A DNA stretch of 64,000 nucleotides from NCBI GenBank assembly GCA_903813345.2, contig CAIIXF020000008.1:5095341-5159340 (forward strand), read 5' to 3'. The position numbers and the translations under genes were made by a program. Shown here piece after piece: positions 1 through 13,700 of this stretch; within the stretch, counting starts at the first letter, position 1, and each line of letters opens with the position of its first letter. This stretch comes from Owenia fusiformis (lineage: Eukaryota > Annelida > Polychaeta > Sabellida > Oweniidae). The notes beneath the pieces were generated by a model. The model had not been told where the DNA came from. It worked only from the letters and a program-made list of their open reading frames with translations, and did no database searches.

Positions 1-749
1 CGTTGCAAGCAGATTGCCCCGAACCGGTCCGTCTTCTCGCTGCAAGCAGGATGAAATTCTTTGTCACAAAGTTTGGCATTTTTTATAAAATCAAACGCGC
101 GTCATTGAAACTCACAAGATGTAAATAGCATGTCATTTACATCATACCTTGATGGGGAAAATAGATCTTATATGTTAGAAGTACTAAATAAAAGTTATCG
201 TGAAAATAAGACAGTCGTTCTCGAGAGAAAAGAGCATAAATGTGCATTTAGAGAGTTTTGGTCCATTTAAAAATCTGTAAAAAATTGGGGTACTTAAAAG
301 CATCGGGAGGAATCATATATTTCAAATTAGACACGAGGAAGTCAATATTGAGCAAGTTATGGCTATTTTAAATTCAAATAAAACCGTTAACCCGTACCGG
401 TCCAGCTTTTGACCCGTATCGGTCAATTTTCGTTAGCTGCGTATACCAAGGGTGATTAAGACAGTTCAAAAATTGAAAATCTCTATTTCTGTTTGATCTG
501 CTATCAGTTCTCTGGAGTCATTCACATTTGTATAGTATTTCATTCATTTCTACAGGTTGATTTGATCAAACTATATTTTATATAAGGTCTCCATGGTAAT
601 GTTATGATGTCATGCACAGTGATATTACATAATATTGAATTATTAATGTAATTTATCTGATATATCTTGGGAATTGTATGATGAACTGATTTAAAATGTC
701 CCTTTCATGCCTGTTCAGTGTATTAAGGGATCAGATCAAAAACATTTAT

Positions 750-841
750 CTTAAGTTATTGTAGAGGGAGAATGTACAAATGGTTCAGTTCTTTTCTTAA
801 GTTATTGTAGAGGGAGAATGTACAAATGGTTCAGTTCTTAG
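750..841. repeat. Perfect 46-bp tandem duplication
   Basis: Two adjacent 46-bp units (750-795 and 796-841) are practically identical, both beginning CTTAAGTTATTGTAGAGGG. The identity suggests a recent local duplication. No coding content. Confidence 0.85.
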
Positions 842-1440
842 ATATTTATATAATTTTACCTACCAAATAAGCAATTTTGTCAATCATTTATATTAGCCAA
901 AATACATTTCATTGCATTGTACTTATATTGAATGAGGAACTAAAATTAAAGCCTCTGCCATATATTACAAGCAAATCATGCATGTCATTTATGGATTAAA
1001 GGCTGTGGTGTCTCTCATGGAGCCTTCTTGACTTATAAAGCTTTTAGAGCTTGACTTCACTGCTCTAGAATACATGTAGCATCTCTTTAAGGTATATTCT
1101 TATTGTACAGATATTCTCATCTAATAAGCAAGTGCCTGTTTCAGGCTGAGTGAACCCATTTCAGCATCTTAAACCACCATTTTATTGTATTAATAAGAAG
1201 GCATATTAATACATATAGGATCATCGATTGAATTCTTCTTAGAAAGCATGGATTACAATTCATAATGTTTAAGTGTGCGTAGCTTTTCTTGGATGTTTCT
1301 TCGTCCAAGATTTAGCTTCTTGAAGGCACCTGGAGGATATTGATCTACCAAACAAATAGATCTGTCATGGCAATGGTAGAATAGACTATTTTTTAGTTAT
1401 AGAGTAAAATAGAGGAATTGACAGAGGATAAGGTCTCATA

Positions 1441-1713
1441 CAGGGTGAGCCAAAAATGTTACCCAAACAAATGGTATAACTCAGTCATTCAGCATATGGG
1501 TTTAAGGTCACATTTGGCACAATTCAAACTTATTCTATGTTATTTCATTCTCTGTTCTCTCATTCTAAGTTTTGTTGGTCTTATCCAAATCGGGTGAATT
1601 TTGAAATGTTTCAGGATTTGGAGCATGTTTTGCAAAATGGCCATGAAATTGTTACAACTGGGAAGAATGAATGAATATTAGACAAGCAAGGGTTACCTTT
1701 TTGGCTCACCCTG
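1441..1713. mobile_element. Tc1/mariner-type MITE, CAGGGTGAGCC family
   Basis: The ends are inverted copies of CAGGGTGAGCCAAAAA, and TA dinucleotides lie directly outside on both sides (1439-1440 and 1714-1715), as expected for a Tc1/mariner target duplication. The 273-bp interior is non-coding and shows weaker inverted symmetry between its halves. Related elements lie at 32835-33196 and 34549-34620. Confidence 0.8.
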
Positions 1714-2526
1714 TATGTGAAGACAAATAAAATATGTTTGGTTCATATAAGAAGAATTTATGAACGTTTTTGGTTTGTTTGAGCATATTCATTGTATATA
1801 ACCAAACAGTTGCTACATTTACTCCCAAGAGGGTTTCAATTACTTCTAAATACTTCTAAAACACCATCTATACATTACGTTTAGACGACACTTTATAAGA
1901 ATATCATACTTGTGGACATATAGAGCTATGTAATAATTGATAACATAATCAAATGCTCTATAAGTTATACGTTATACGGGAATAATAAACATGCTATAAG
2001 TGAGTTGCAAAATATCTCTATTATAGTTACATATTCCCCTTATTCCCGTTTTTCATTGATATTGTTAGACAGCTGGTCAATTCCACCTACCATTTTTCTT
2101 ACTCCAGAGCGTTTCCCCTCTTTTAGATTAAGTAATGAAATGCTCCGGTCTGAATATAGCAGCATTTTGGTTGTACGTCATGTTATTTGAGATCAGTGTA
2201 GAGTTGGACTTATTTTTCAACCAATTGGATTGTGTGCTATAGTATATTGTAATTATCTGTTCACTACAATATGTTTCTTCATTTTTATAGACCAAGGTTC
2301 TATGCTGTAAATAGTATTGTGTAAGCTTTGGATTTCATTGAAGACTGATTGTTAGCAGATGTTTATGAAATATTTAACATCATACATTTTAGCGAGGTTG
2401 ATTTGTCCGTAATTTATAAAAAATCTAGATCTCTTACATTGTATATGCTTATATGACACTTAAAAAATCTCTGTTTTATGTTTCATAAAATATTTACAAT
2501 GATATTGATAGCTAGGAATGTGGTAT

Positions 2527-2731
2527 CAGTGTTCTCCACAGGATTTTTTCTCAAGCAGGTGCAAAATTCCCATTTTCACAATTCAGACCGAAATTGGTCA
2601 GAATATGTCAATTTTTCTTAATTTTTCTCATTTTCATGTGGGTGCAAATGGATTTTCAGGTGGTGCAAGGCTATTTTTAAAATCTCAGGTGGATGCTGTG
2701 CCCACTTGCTTTAATGCTAGGGAGATCACTG
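2527..2731. mobile_element. Small inverted-repeat element, CAGTGWTCTCC family
   Basis: It starts CAGTGTTCTCC and ends with the near-inverse GGAGATCACTG. A second member at 41819-42034 shares both ends and interior words such as a GGTGCAA-like track. Target duplications are not clear. Non-autonomous DNA element by inference. Confidence 0.6.
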
Positions 2732-2968
2732 ATCAGTTTAGACTTTTTTACTCTGATGTCTAACAGAAAACTACCCTTTGCATTCGTTTGACTTCACTTC
2801 TTAAAAGAGATCTTCGTCTTCTGGAGTTTAACTAGACTCTGCACGCAGGGTAACAGAAAACTATTATTTTCACGTGAAATATTTAACTTCTAGTTGATAT
2901 TTCTGAAACACTTTGCTTTGCCTAATTCATTGTCATTTGATGTGATGACTTATGTTTTATATAATTAT

Positions 2969-3060
2969 GTCAGCACCACAAGTGGTGACTTATTGTTATA
3001 GTCACCAACTTTTTATAACAAATGGTAGGTGGTGACATTTTGCATGTTAATGCCTTGTTT
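2969..3060 (+). repeat. Dispersed ~150-bp repeat family, internally deleted copy
   Basis: Begins GTCAGCACCACAAGTGGTGA and ends with the family hallmark AGGTGGTGACATTTTGCATG followed by TTAATGCCTTGTT. The middle (the TTTGG-rich part seen in the copies at 25386 and 63783) is missing. Confidence 0.75.
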
Positions 3061-3581
3061 TTTATCCTGCCCTAACTCTATCCTGCCCTAACCTAACTCA
3101 TGCTATTAAATATGGCATCAACAAATATTTCTCAAAATAAAATAAAGGCTGTACGATTTCTGTTTTTCAGTCATTAGCAACTGTAAATAATGGTTTTAAT
3201 GAAATAACATTTTGATGATTCAGAAATGATATTGAAGGGTGTTTCAGTATGTATGCCACACTGAATAAACTCAGCGCATTAAATTTAGGATTAATCAACT
3301 CAGAAATCGTTAGATGTTGGAAAAAGTGGTAGAACAGGGCAATGTGCCATATAATGTCAATCTGATGTAATATCCTATCACTGGATCTGCAGATCAATGC
3401 TTTACTGAATTAACCCTCGCAAAAATATTCCTTGCAGAGGTGAGGATTCCTAGCTATTAACATTAAGAATACATGATGAAACATATATAAAACGGATGTA
3501 ATAAAGCTTGTATTTCAAAGATCAAATGGCGATTGTTAATATGAGAATGTTTCATCATTATGTATGAGGTACTAGCTGGTA

Positions 3582-3818
3582 CAGTTGGGGACAAAAATAA
3601 ATGACAGGTCGATTTTCGATCACCATTTCCTAATTATGGTGGTCTGAAAGCCCATAATTTCCAATATTGTCTAGATACATATCCCTTAAAATTTGTATAT
3701 TTTACATTTTGTATAATCTCATCCACTGATTTATGGCCTCTTGTAAATTCTCTTATTTTTAACATGGGAAGTCCTCACTTCAGCAAATCCACCTGTCATT
3801 TATTTATGTCCCCAACTG
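3582..3818. mobile_element. Tc1/mariner-type MITE, CAGTTGGGGACA family
   Basis: The termini are inverted (CAGTTGGGGACA...TGTCCCCAACTG allowing for one substitution), and the inversion extends inward through an AAATAAATGACAGGT block. TA flanks both ends (3580-3581, 3819-3820). The body is 237 bp and non-coding. Its terminal motif reappears at the centre of the foldback at 6383-6790. Confidence 0.8.
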
Positions 3819-4790
3819 TAAGTGATGTTTCACTGTACATGTATTGATGGACATGATGGTAATACATTTTTAAAAGAGAAACCATGAGCAAATTGAAGAA
3901 CTTTATAAAAATTAAAGAGCCAAAAAAAAATATGCAACAGAAATTCCAAAATTCAGGCAATTTTCTCGAATTTGATCGGTTATTTTTTTATGATGTGTTA
4001 ATAGCCGCTTACACCAGTGGGTACATTCAAAAGCTGCAAAACACCAAATATTTCCAGATTATGTATAAATTATGGGATGCAAAGCCGTAATATTGTCGTA
4101 GTGTGGTCCCATTATAGTCACTAGACTATAAAAGGCTATCATGTGGCATTCAATGGCTCTGCTAGACATGTTGATTTATATATACATACTTCTTGCTAGT
4201 TTTTCCATAAAAGAAAGCAAATCCCCAAGGATATGTATAGTGATGTTACAAAACAATCAAAGCATACCGTTGGTCCATTGGGACTTCATATACACAAATT
4301 TATAATTAGATATAACAAAAATAGTATTATCGGGATAAAATTAGTCCAAGGCTAAAAATAATATTTGCTGATGTGACTAGCACCAGAAATCAGAATTGTA
4401 GACTAAAATGTAAAATATTTTTTATAAGGCCACTCTAGCTCTGGGAGGCCTCTACATAAACAGAGAAAGAATACATAGCCTGAGGCATATAATATAGATA
4501 ACCCATAATACAAATATACAACATGTTAACATAACCCAACATAACCCATACCATGCATATTACAATAAAGTGACTGTCACCTAAAAGTGTCATTTTAAAG
4601 TGTTAATGTAAATCAAAAGGTAAAAGCTCACGAATGGAATTATTTTAGACTACTGATCCCACCTTTATTTTTAACAAGGTCACAAAGGTCAAGGTCAACT
4701 TAAAGTATTGTTTACCTGTAGAAGTGTGACCTCTCATTAAGAACCCTATGAGTAGGATAAGCAACTTATAGTCCAATGTTGTTTTTTCAG

Positions 4791-7700
4791 ATGGAGAAAA
4801 TTATAGAAAGGATGCAGGGAGAACAGATCGGCATCCCAGTCCGCACCGTCAAGAGCTTCATGGCCAAGATACCCAGTGTTTTCACAGGTAAAATATCACA
4901 CATTGAAAACATCTCACTCCTTTTCAGTTGTGTATCATCCATTCAAAAAATCTCTTATCCAGTGAAAAATGTTATTCACTTTGATAATCTTATTTCTAAT
5001 GAAATATCTCACTCCTATTAAAAGATTTCTCTTTTGATTGAAACATTTCATAACCATTTCTCAAGATGGTGTCATTAGTTGAAAGCTAATGCTATTAAGC
5101 TTCGAAATAGTGAGTTTATGTCATGAGTATTAATGTATGGAGCTCATCTTGTGCCATTATTTGCTTGGCATGAACATTTTATAAAGTCTCATTCATGCTA
5201 TTTGATAGACCTGTACATGAACCAGGCCCGTAGCCAGGGGGCGGGGGGTTTGATGGGTTCGAGTGAACCCCCCTGACCAAAAATTCTTTCTAAACCATGC
5301 AGTTTTTCACCATTCTGAGCACTTTTTAAGTGATTTTGGCCATTTTTGGAACAAAATTGTCAAAAGTGAACCTCCCTAGAATTTCCCAAAAAGTGAACCC
5401 CCCCTTGGCAAATCCTGGCTACGGGCCTGTGCACAATACAAGACAAAAACAAATACAATCAAAGCAAGATGTATAAATAATTGATAGGGACATCTAGTAA
5501 AGGCAAGAACTCTGACTGCATAACAATAGATTGGCTAATTTTTATGTACCTGTTTACATGTTAAAACTCAAATAAAAAAGATGAACAAAATATACCATTC
5601 TAAAGTGATATACATTATTTGCTATTTTAAAGCAATCAAAAACTGTACTGTTATAGACCCATCTAAGAATAGACCATGTTAAACCAGTGTTACAAAGTAT
5701 ACCATTTTAAAGCAATATCATGGGCTCTCAATTAGAAAAAAACCCATAGCAATCTAAAATTGCAACATTTTAAACCAGTGTCTAAAATACACAGTTTTAA
5801 AGCTATGTACAAAATGTCATTTTAAAGCAGTCTAAAATGTAATTTTTAAGCAATCTAAAACAGTACCATTTCAAAGCATAGTAAAGCCATGTGTTTTTGA
5901 TTAAATACAGTAATTAACATTGTTACCGAAATTAATAGATCTTTCAACTTAATGCATTCTGATACTCCTCTAAAATGTGGGGGGGGGCATGGAAGGATGG
6001 TTCTATTACATATCTATTGAAAGCCCATGGTACAATGTATGGATACCTTCATCGATAAAAGAAATTGAATATTGTTACAGGTTAAATACATCCTACATCA
6101 ATAACATATGTTTTAAATAATTAACAATTGTAATGTTTGCTAGAGCCTTGAATACTACATACAAGTAGATTTATCATTTCATCATCATACGTTCATTATA
6201 ACTAGAGAAAGAATTGAATGTCAGATAGAAGCGTTATTATTAGTGTATTGTCATGCAAAGTGAATTGTTTCAGAGTGAAGTCCAGTAAACATGGAGCAGT
6301 TTTTTATTATGTTTATATACAAATGAGAAATAAAATAAGTCTCATTGCAAAATTATGAATAATCTTGTAGACGGAACTGTATCACGCGGTACAAACTTCG
6401 ACCGTTAATTTGAATTTTTGACCTACCGGATGTTTGAAAATCAAGGATTACGAGTCTCGTACTGCACCATTTTTCTTTAAACTTGTTCCATTCAAAGCAT
6501 AACAAAAATCCCTTTCTGTTGGTACATTATTCTCTTAAACAGAGTCCCTACTTCCAGCGGCATTTTTGTCCCCAGCTGTAAGAAGGCCTTCTAACAGCTG
6601 GGGACCAAAACGCTGGTAGAACGAGGGACTCTTTACAATAAAGTAATGTACCGACAGAAAGGCAATTTTGTTTTGCTTTTAATGGTATACGTTTGAAGAA
6701 AAACGGTGTAGTATGAGACTCGCAATCCTTGATTTTCGAGCATCTGGTAGGTCAAAAATTCAAATTAACGGTCGAAGTTTGTACCGCGTGTGTATGTATC
6801 CCCCAGTCCCCAATTCCAACAAGCAAACAGTACTGCCTCTACCACAGGGAATACTCCAAATAGGGAACACAGATTAGACTACAAAATTATGAATATAATC
6901 TTGCGGAAGAAACTGCATGCACATCCCCCCCTCATTGCTTCTATTACAGGGAATACTCTGAATAGAGAGTACAGATTTAAAGACTACAAAATTTTAATCG
7001 TTTGCAGGGGCTGACCTTGTTAGCTGGATGATGAGGAACTTAGATGTTGATGATATAGGTAAGGTTTCCATAAATTCATCCTCGATATAATAACTCATAA
7101 GCTAGGGATTTCAAATTAATTTTCTCCCAGTGAACTGGTGTACCTGCCCGTTTAATGTTCCCTGATGCTTAATATGATTGTGATTTATTGTACCTGTGAA
7201 ACCTGTGATTTATTGTACTATATAGTATATACCATAAACATTTTATCATTGGGTTACCCATATCAAATAGCCATCAAAATAACACCTTTTCAATGTTAAC
7301 ATTGCTAAAGAGGAATGCGGTAGTGTTATATGCCCTCTAAATATTCTGTATTACTTCAGTGCATGGTAGAAACATGAGCATTCATGAAAGCCCATGGTAG
7401 AAATTATAACTAATTTCATAAAAGAAATGATGCAAAGATATTCCTCAGATGGTTATATGTTGGTATTCCTTCCTTTACCCATGCTTGAAATATCAACCAT
7501 GTTTATTACCTTATTTTTCCATTAAAATTAGAAGAACTACTGATTTCTTGAGTTCTATAAAACTCAGTCGGTGTCGTTCTATGCATGCTTCTCTCTTTTT
7601 GCCTCATTTTCAGTTTAAATCATGCTTCTGTGCTCATAAAAACTCCTCACAACAGGCTAATTGATTTGACGATTGAAACAAATAGATTTGTTCAGGACAA

Positions 7701-10700
7701 GTAGACTAGTGGTCAGTGAGAATATTAATGGCTGTGAGGGCCCCTTAGAGTAGCATTGAATCACTTGCGTTTTTGTTTCAGCCATATCTTTGTAAAGCAA
7801 TGGGATATAAGTGCTAATTTAACTGTATATAATGATCATTTTTGTATGATGACAAATTATGCAATCAATTAAATGCAAACATTGAAAAATCCAAAGACAA
7901 CAATCTAAATGAAAATGCAGTAATTATTAAATTGTACTGATTTGAAAGAAATGTTTTTCTTTTTCTTTGAGATCGCCTTTAGTTCAGTCAGCTCCATTGA
8001 AACATTAACACACTTCACGTATTTGTAATTGCCCGAAATATTGTTTTTCAGCTGAAGCCCTGAATAGTAAAAATATATAATGTGTATATATTGAAACCTC
8101 AGTGAGATTACCAGTTTTAAGTTTGTATCTAATAACGCAGATGCGAGTAGGTAGTTACCAGTTTCACCACCAGGTGGCTCGTTCGGGTCAGTTAGCATTG
8201 CGGGTAGAATAGAAATTTCCCTTTAACTTGAATTACATCTGTTTTAGTGGTTATATTTTAACATAACCCTTACGTATCTAATAGTTATGCAACTTAAAAT
8301 GTGTCCAGTAAAAGTAAATGTGATCTGTCCAATTCAAAATGGGGTAACTTGGGGTCTATGTGAAATCTCCCCGAACGAGTTCAAAAGTGTGTTTTTTTGT
8401 GCAGTAAAATTCTACCCACTATTTGATTTTTAGCTGCAGTGCGAAAGCCTCACACACATTTTGAGTGAATGACTTAATGGGTAATACGCAAAAGTACATC
8501 AGGGGATAATCACTATGAGGTGATAATTGAGGTTTGAAATGGCCATACTTTGATAAATAGCCTACTTCTATAATGCATTATGATGGAATATGCATATGAT
8601 ATCCATATGTTTTTCAGTGATATCATATCAATGAGTTGATATTGAGTATCCATGAATGAAGCTGATATTGACTGCAGTGATTTGATAATTGAGGTTTGGA
8701 AGTCATATCAGCAAGAATTAAATGATATTCAATCCATTCTATGATTACTTTCAAAATGTATACAGACTTATATTTTGCCGTTATTTCTTACTCCAAACAT
8801 AGGGTGTTAAATCAGTAATTAGTTCATCCGTATCTATATCCGTGATATAAGGTGATTGATTTTTTAATATCAATTCTGATCAACTTGCTTCCACTAGATG
8901 GCCTTCACCCTAGAGCTTGTTCACTTCCATTGATTCTGCACAATAATTGCAATTATCTGAAATGTTGTTTTTTAGGTGAAGCCTTTAACAGTGAAAATAT
9001 AATTTATATATTATTGAAAGAATATTAGTTCTAGATTATGCCAAGTATACATATGCTTGTATAAAAGGATTTTTAAATGCTTCATAAATAATTGTTTGAT
9101 TTGCTTTATTTGCAGCCGAAGCTCTGCATTTAGCGTCACTTATATCTTCCCATGGTTACCTATTCCCAATAGATGATCATATACTCAATGTAAAGAATGA
9201 CAACACTTATTACAGATTTCAGGTAAAACTTTTAAATTCATTGGAACAATCAAGTGGTCACCAGACCAATTTGACATGACATACTTCATGAAATGTCGAT
9301 TACACTGCATGTTTGGTACACTATATGTTCCTACAATACATAATCATGATACTACATGTTCATTATACTACATGTTCATAACAGTTCATTGTTTATTATA
9401 GTACATGTTCATTATACTACATGTTTAGTGCTCTACATATTCATTACACTAAATGTTTAATACACTACACTTTTAAAAAGAGTCCTATCAATAATACAGT
9501 GATTTTTTGCGTTCCAGACTCCGTGTTTTTGGCCATCTAAAAGTGGAGAGCCAGAGAACACTGATTATGGTAAGTGTACAGTAAAACCTGTTTAAGTGAA
9601 ACACATTAAGTTCTTCTAAAAAGTATTCCACTTTGGAGGTGGTGAATTTGACATTAAGCCAGTTGGTCTTGTGACTCTGAAAAGTGTTTCATTATAGAGG
9701 TATTACAATCTAGAGGTGTTCCACTTAACAGGTTTCACATTATATAGTAATCTGCTCTTTGCAAAAGTATGACAAACTAAACTCTTAAAATAAGAGTGAC
9801 TTGCCTATTCTAGCTAATATCCAATCAGAACATATACTGTAGTTAGCAAATCATGTACTGTAACTTTATTTTCTACTTTGAAGTAGCTCAAATTCATTTA
9901 TAGCATTAGAGATCATTGAGATTCTATTAGCATTTAATTAATTTGTCAGTAATAGTCAGAGGATATTATTTTATTAGAAATTACCATACAGGTATATAGA
10001 GAACCATGTTTCAGTGATGACATACTCTAATTAATGGCAATAAAATCTATTGACAAAGAAAAAATGCTCTGATTGGCCCAGTTAGTTCAAATGTATATTG
10101 ATAATTTTAATTATAAGTAATTGAGATAAAGTTAAGCAATCATGTACAATGTTCTTGTTCAGAGGCATAATCAGAGCAAGTGTGGCTTTTATATGGTTGC
10201 TTCTGGTTTTCAAGGAGGATTTTCCTTCATCAATAATTCTTCAACAGGGCGTAGACTGTCAAACAGGAAATAGACCAAATGTAAAATAGTAATTAGGTCA
10301 TTTTTATTTTACACTTTTCTCTCAAAAATTCCTATCAAGTGTTTCTTTTTCTTCCATTTCTATTCAATCTAGATTGCTCACTACACTTCTGTAGCTTTCT
10401 TCCTATATTATGCCTACTACTTTTCATCATAGTTACCATTTTAAAAGTGCTCTCGGTGACATATTGTCCATAAGCAGACGGCTGTACATTGAGGATATTG
10501 CACTCTTCACCCTCATTGTTCTTTTAAAGCCCATTGATTTTCTGTTGAGGGGTATCGTTATAATACCACCTGCATTTAGAATTCTGTAACTTACTTCTCA
10601 AGTGACTGTAGACTGTGTTGTATACCACAGCTGAGTGGCATAGATTTTTTGTTATATTTTTTAGAATGATGAATAAGAATACTTGTGCTTTTTATAGTGC

Positions 10701-13700
10701 ATCCTTTGGAAAAAATAACCCCAGGGCTATGATTTAAAAAAATACAATAAGGTTAAATAAGCACTAGGAAGGTTTAAGCAAGTTCATAAATTTTAAAGAA
10801 TTTGATGCATGCAAATGATTTAGTTTGAATAAAGAGAAAACCATGGAAAAAGAGAAATAATTGCGGAAGATTAATATTTGAAATACAAGCCAGTGATTAA
10901 CGAAAGTTTTGAATTGATTTCAATCATTCATATTTAGTGCAGTATTGGACACCTGTAATGATTTTTATGTCACCACCAAAAATTTAATGTTATGTTCTCC
11001 ATTTTTGCAATGGCAGTTGGCAATCAGCTGTCGGTAGTTGGCATCTGTCACATATGGTAGTGACATTTTACATGTTAATACCTTGTTCATAACATTGTAA
11101 TGTAAATCCCACATATGCTTCTAAATCAAGAGACTTCGTACAATAATATGATCATAATTAATATAATTCATTTGTCCTTTTTAGTTGAAATAATGATAAA
11201 ACTAAAGCTTTTACAAAAATGTATCAAAAATATACCACTGAGTTACACTATAAAACTCCATGATAATGTTTGCTTTTTGTAGCGGTGTATTTATGCAAAA
11301 GGACAATGCAAAACAAGCAGCGTCTAGAACTGTCTGATTACGAGGCGGAGAATCTAGCTCGGCTACAGAAAACGTTCTCCAGGAAATGGGAGTTTATATA
11401 CATGCAGTCAGAAGCCCAAGCTAAGTAAGTGCATGTGGCTTTTTACTCAGAGTGACATAAGTATTGACCCTTAATACGTCCCTTATGTCCAGGGGAATTC
11501 ACAAGAAATGGTCAACCATCTTTATTTCGATGCCACCAGAGCTGAAGACCATTAACATTCATTTCCTGGTTTTCAATGAATTTTGATTTTGATTTTTATA
11601 TCAACTTTCAACAAGATTTACTCTTGGCCATGAATATCCTCTTTCCCAATAATCCTTTTGTTCATATGTGACTTTCTGTATTCAATTCTTAAATGTGCTA
11701 AATGGACAATTTTTTGCCTACCTACAAAGGACTAGGCTCTTCTATTTAAGTCATAATGTTCTTGTGCTTTCACTTTCCTTCGAATTCACTCTTATCTCAT
11801 TTATTTCAGAGTTGATAAAAAACGAGACAAATTAGAGAGAAAAGTATTAGACAGTCAAGAACGGGCATTTTGGGATGTGCATCGACCTATGGTTAGTTAT
11901 TCTTAAGTTATTTGTGATAATATATCAATATCAACACAACAACTTTCAGTATACAGTTTCCATTACAAAGTATTTTTAGTATTATCATATGCTCAAGAAA
12001 ATTTGAGAAAGCGTTTACTAAAAACTACACTAGATATATATCTAAAAAAAATGTAAATATTAGAAACCTGTTGCTAGGAAACTAACACGGGACACCTGTT
12101 GCTAGGGACAACTGCATCAAGTGAAAACTCCTGAAAGAGGCATGATAAAATATTTTGCTAAATTTCCAGCCTGGCTGTGTGAACACAACAGAAGTAGACA
12201 TAAAGAAAGCATGTCGATCTACAAAACCAGCTAAAAGTGTCAAAGTAAGCCTTATCCATAAAAGTATTGTTTTAAAATATCAGATACAAAAGATGTGGAA
12301 ATTTTTTTTTTTAATTTTTAACAAAAGTAGGTTTAATATGACAATACATTTCTGTTTTATTATTACACTGTAGCACTAGCTAATTTCATCTGCTACCAAT
12401 TCTGAATAAACATTTCACATTTTTACAAATGTGTCTTTATCGTGGCAAAGATTTCTCAGTTTCAGTGAGGATCAAATATTTTGAGTTTCCAACTTTTTGT
12501 GGATGGTGTTTGGTAGTCGGCATTCAGCGTTTGGTGTTTGGCGATCGGCATTTATAATAAATAGCAGGTGGTAATATTTTGCATAATGCCCTGTTTTAAT
12601 TATGATTTTAGCATAACTATAGTGTGCCGGGGGGTAGGATCAGTCCTAGTGTCTCAGAGGTAGACTTGAAGAACCCTGAAGGCTTACAAAAAGAGCTCCT
12701 CACTCTACGCAAGCGTCTTGAGAGGCGTCGAATTAAAGTTTCTAAAGTAGGCGAAAGGTATGTTATCATTCTCCAGTGAGTTATTTTTCTTATTTCATCC
12801 CAAAAAAGTTCAACTGTCATTACAAAATATTGGAATTGATTTCTGAAAATACTTTTTTACATCGCCTATTTGAAAATTTGCATAACTAATGTCCCGTATA
12901 ATGTTTGATATTTTATATTCGATATTCTACTCGGTGATACAGGAATTATTGTTGTTAAAGGAATCATGTATTTGCCTTATTTCTGTTTTAGTTATCGAAG
13001 TTATTATGAACAGTACTCTGAGTTTGATAGTTTACTGACCCCTCAGGAGTGGCCCAACCCCTGGGTTTTTGACAGTTTGGACATGTGGGAGCAGGACAAA
13101 TCAACGTAAGTCAAAACCGCCTCTATCTATCAATACACTCAGTGACAGAGCTAGGACTAAATTATCTTTGAGGCAGTACATTAGCCTAAGTGTAATTTGG
13201 TCCAAACTACTCTGCGGCAAATATTCATATTTGGTTCTCATATTTTGTTATTTTGATCATCATAGTTTGTTTTGGTACTCTTGGAATATCTGATTAGAGA
13301 ATATACACATAATACCTGTAAAATAATATGCGTTAAATTGTTTGATTACAATTTATGAACTCTTCTAAGTAACTCAGGAACTATTTTATGTCACTTTATA
13401 GGAAAGATGTACCTACGCGGCGTGTGAAGCGCTGGGGTTTCTCTGTTCAGGAACTGCTGAAGGATCCCGCAGGGAGAGATCATTTCGGCAAATTTCTCGA
13501 GAAAGAATTTAGTGGAGAAAATTTGAAGTGAGACTTTTCATAATATAAAACAGAAATACATTGATTGCTCCGTTCACTTACACTCTGTTAAGCATGATAA
13601 AAGGCAAGAAGTTTAGTTAGAAATAAAAGAGTTATCTCATGTATGGGACCCTTACATAGCTCCTAAAAGGTAGAAGACACTAAATGGTGTAACACTATAA

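Larger units (their letters stand above)
1..4790. other. Non-coding flank or upstream intron of the RGS gene
   Basis: I find no convincing exon here. The next exon on the plus strand begins with an in-frame ATG directly after an acceptor. In vertebrate RGS6/RGS7 an earlier exon encodes a short N-terminal extension that joins at exactly this point. This stretch is therefore probably an intron whose upstream exon lies left of the window, or 5' UTR/promoter DNA if the ATG at 4791 is the real start. It holds one tandem duplication, three inverted-repeat elements and one copy of a dispersed repeat, all listed separately. Otherwise it is AT-rich sequence without visible structure. Confidence 0.5.
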
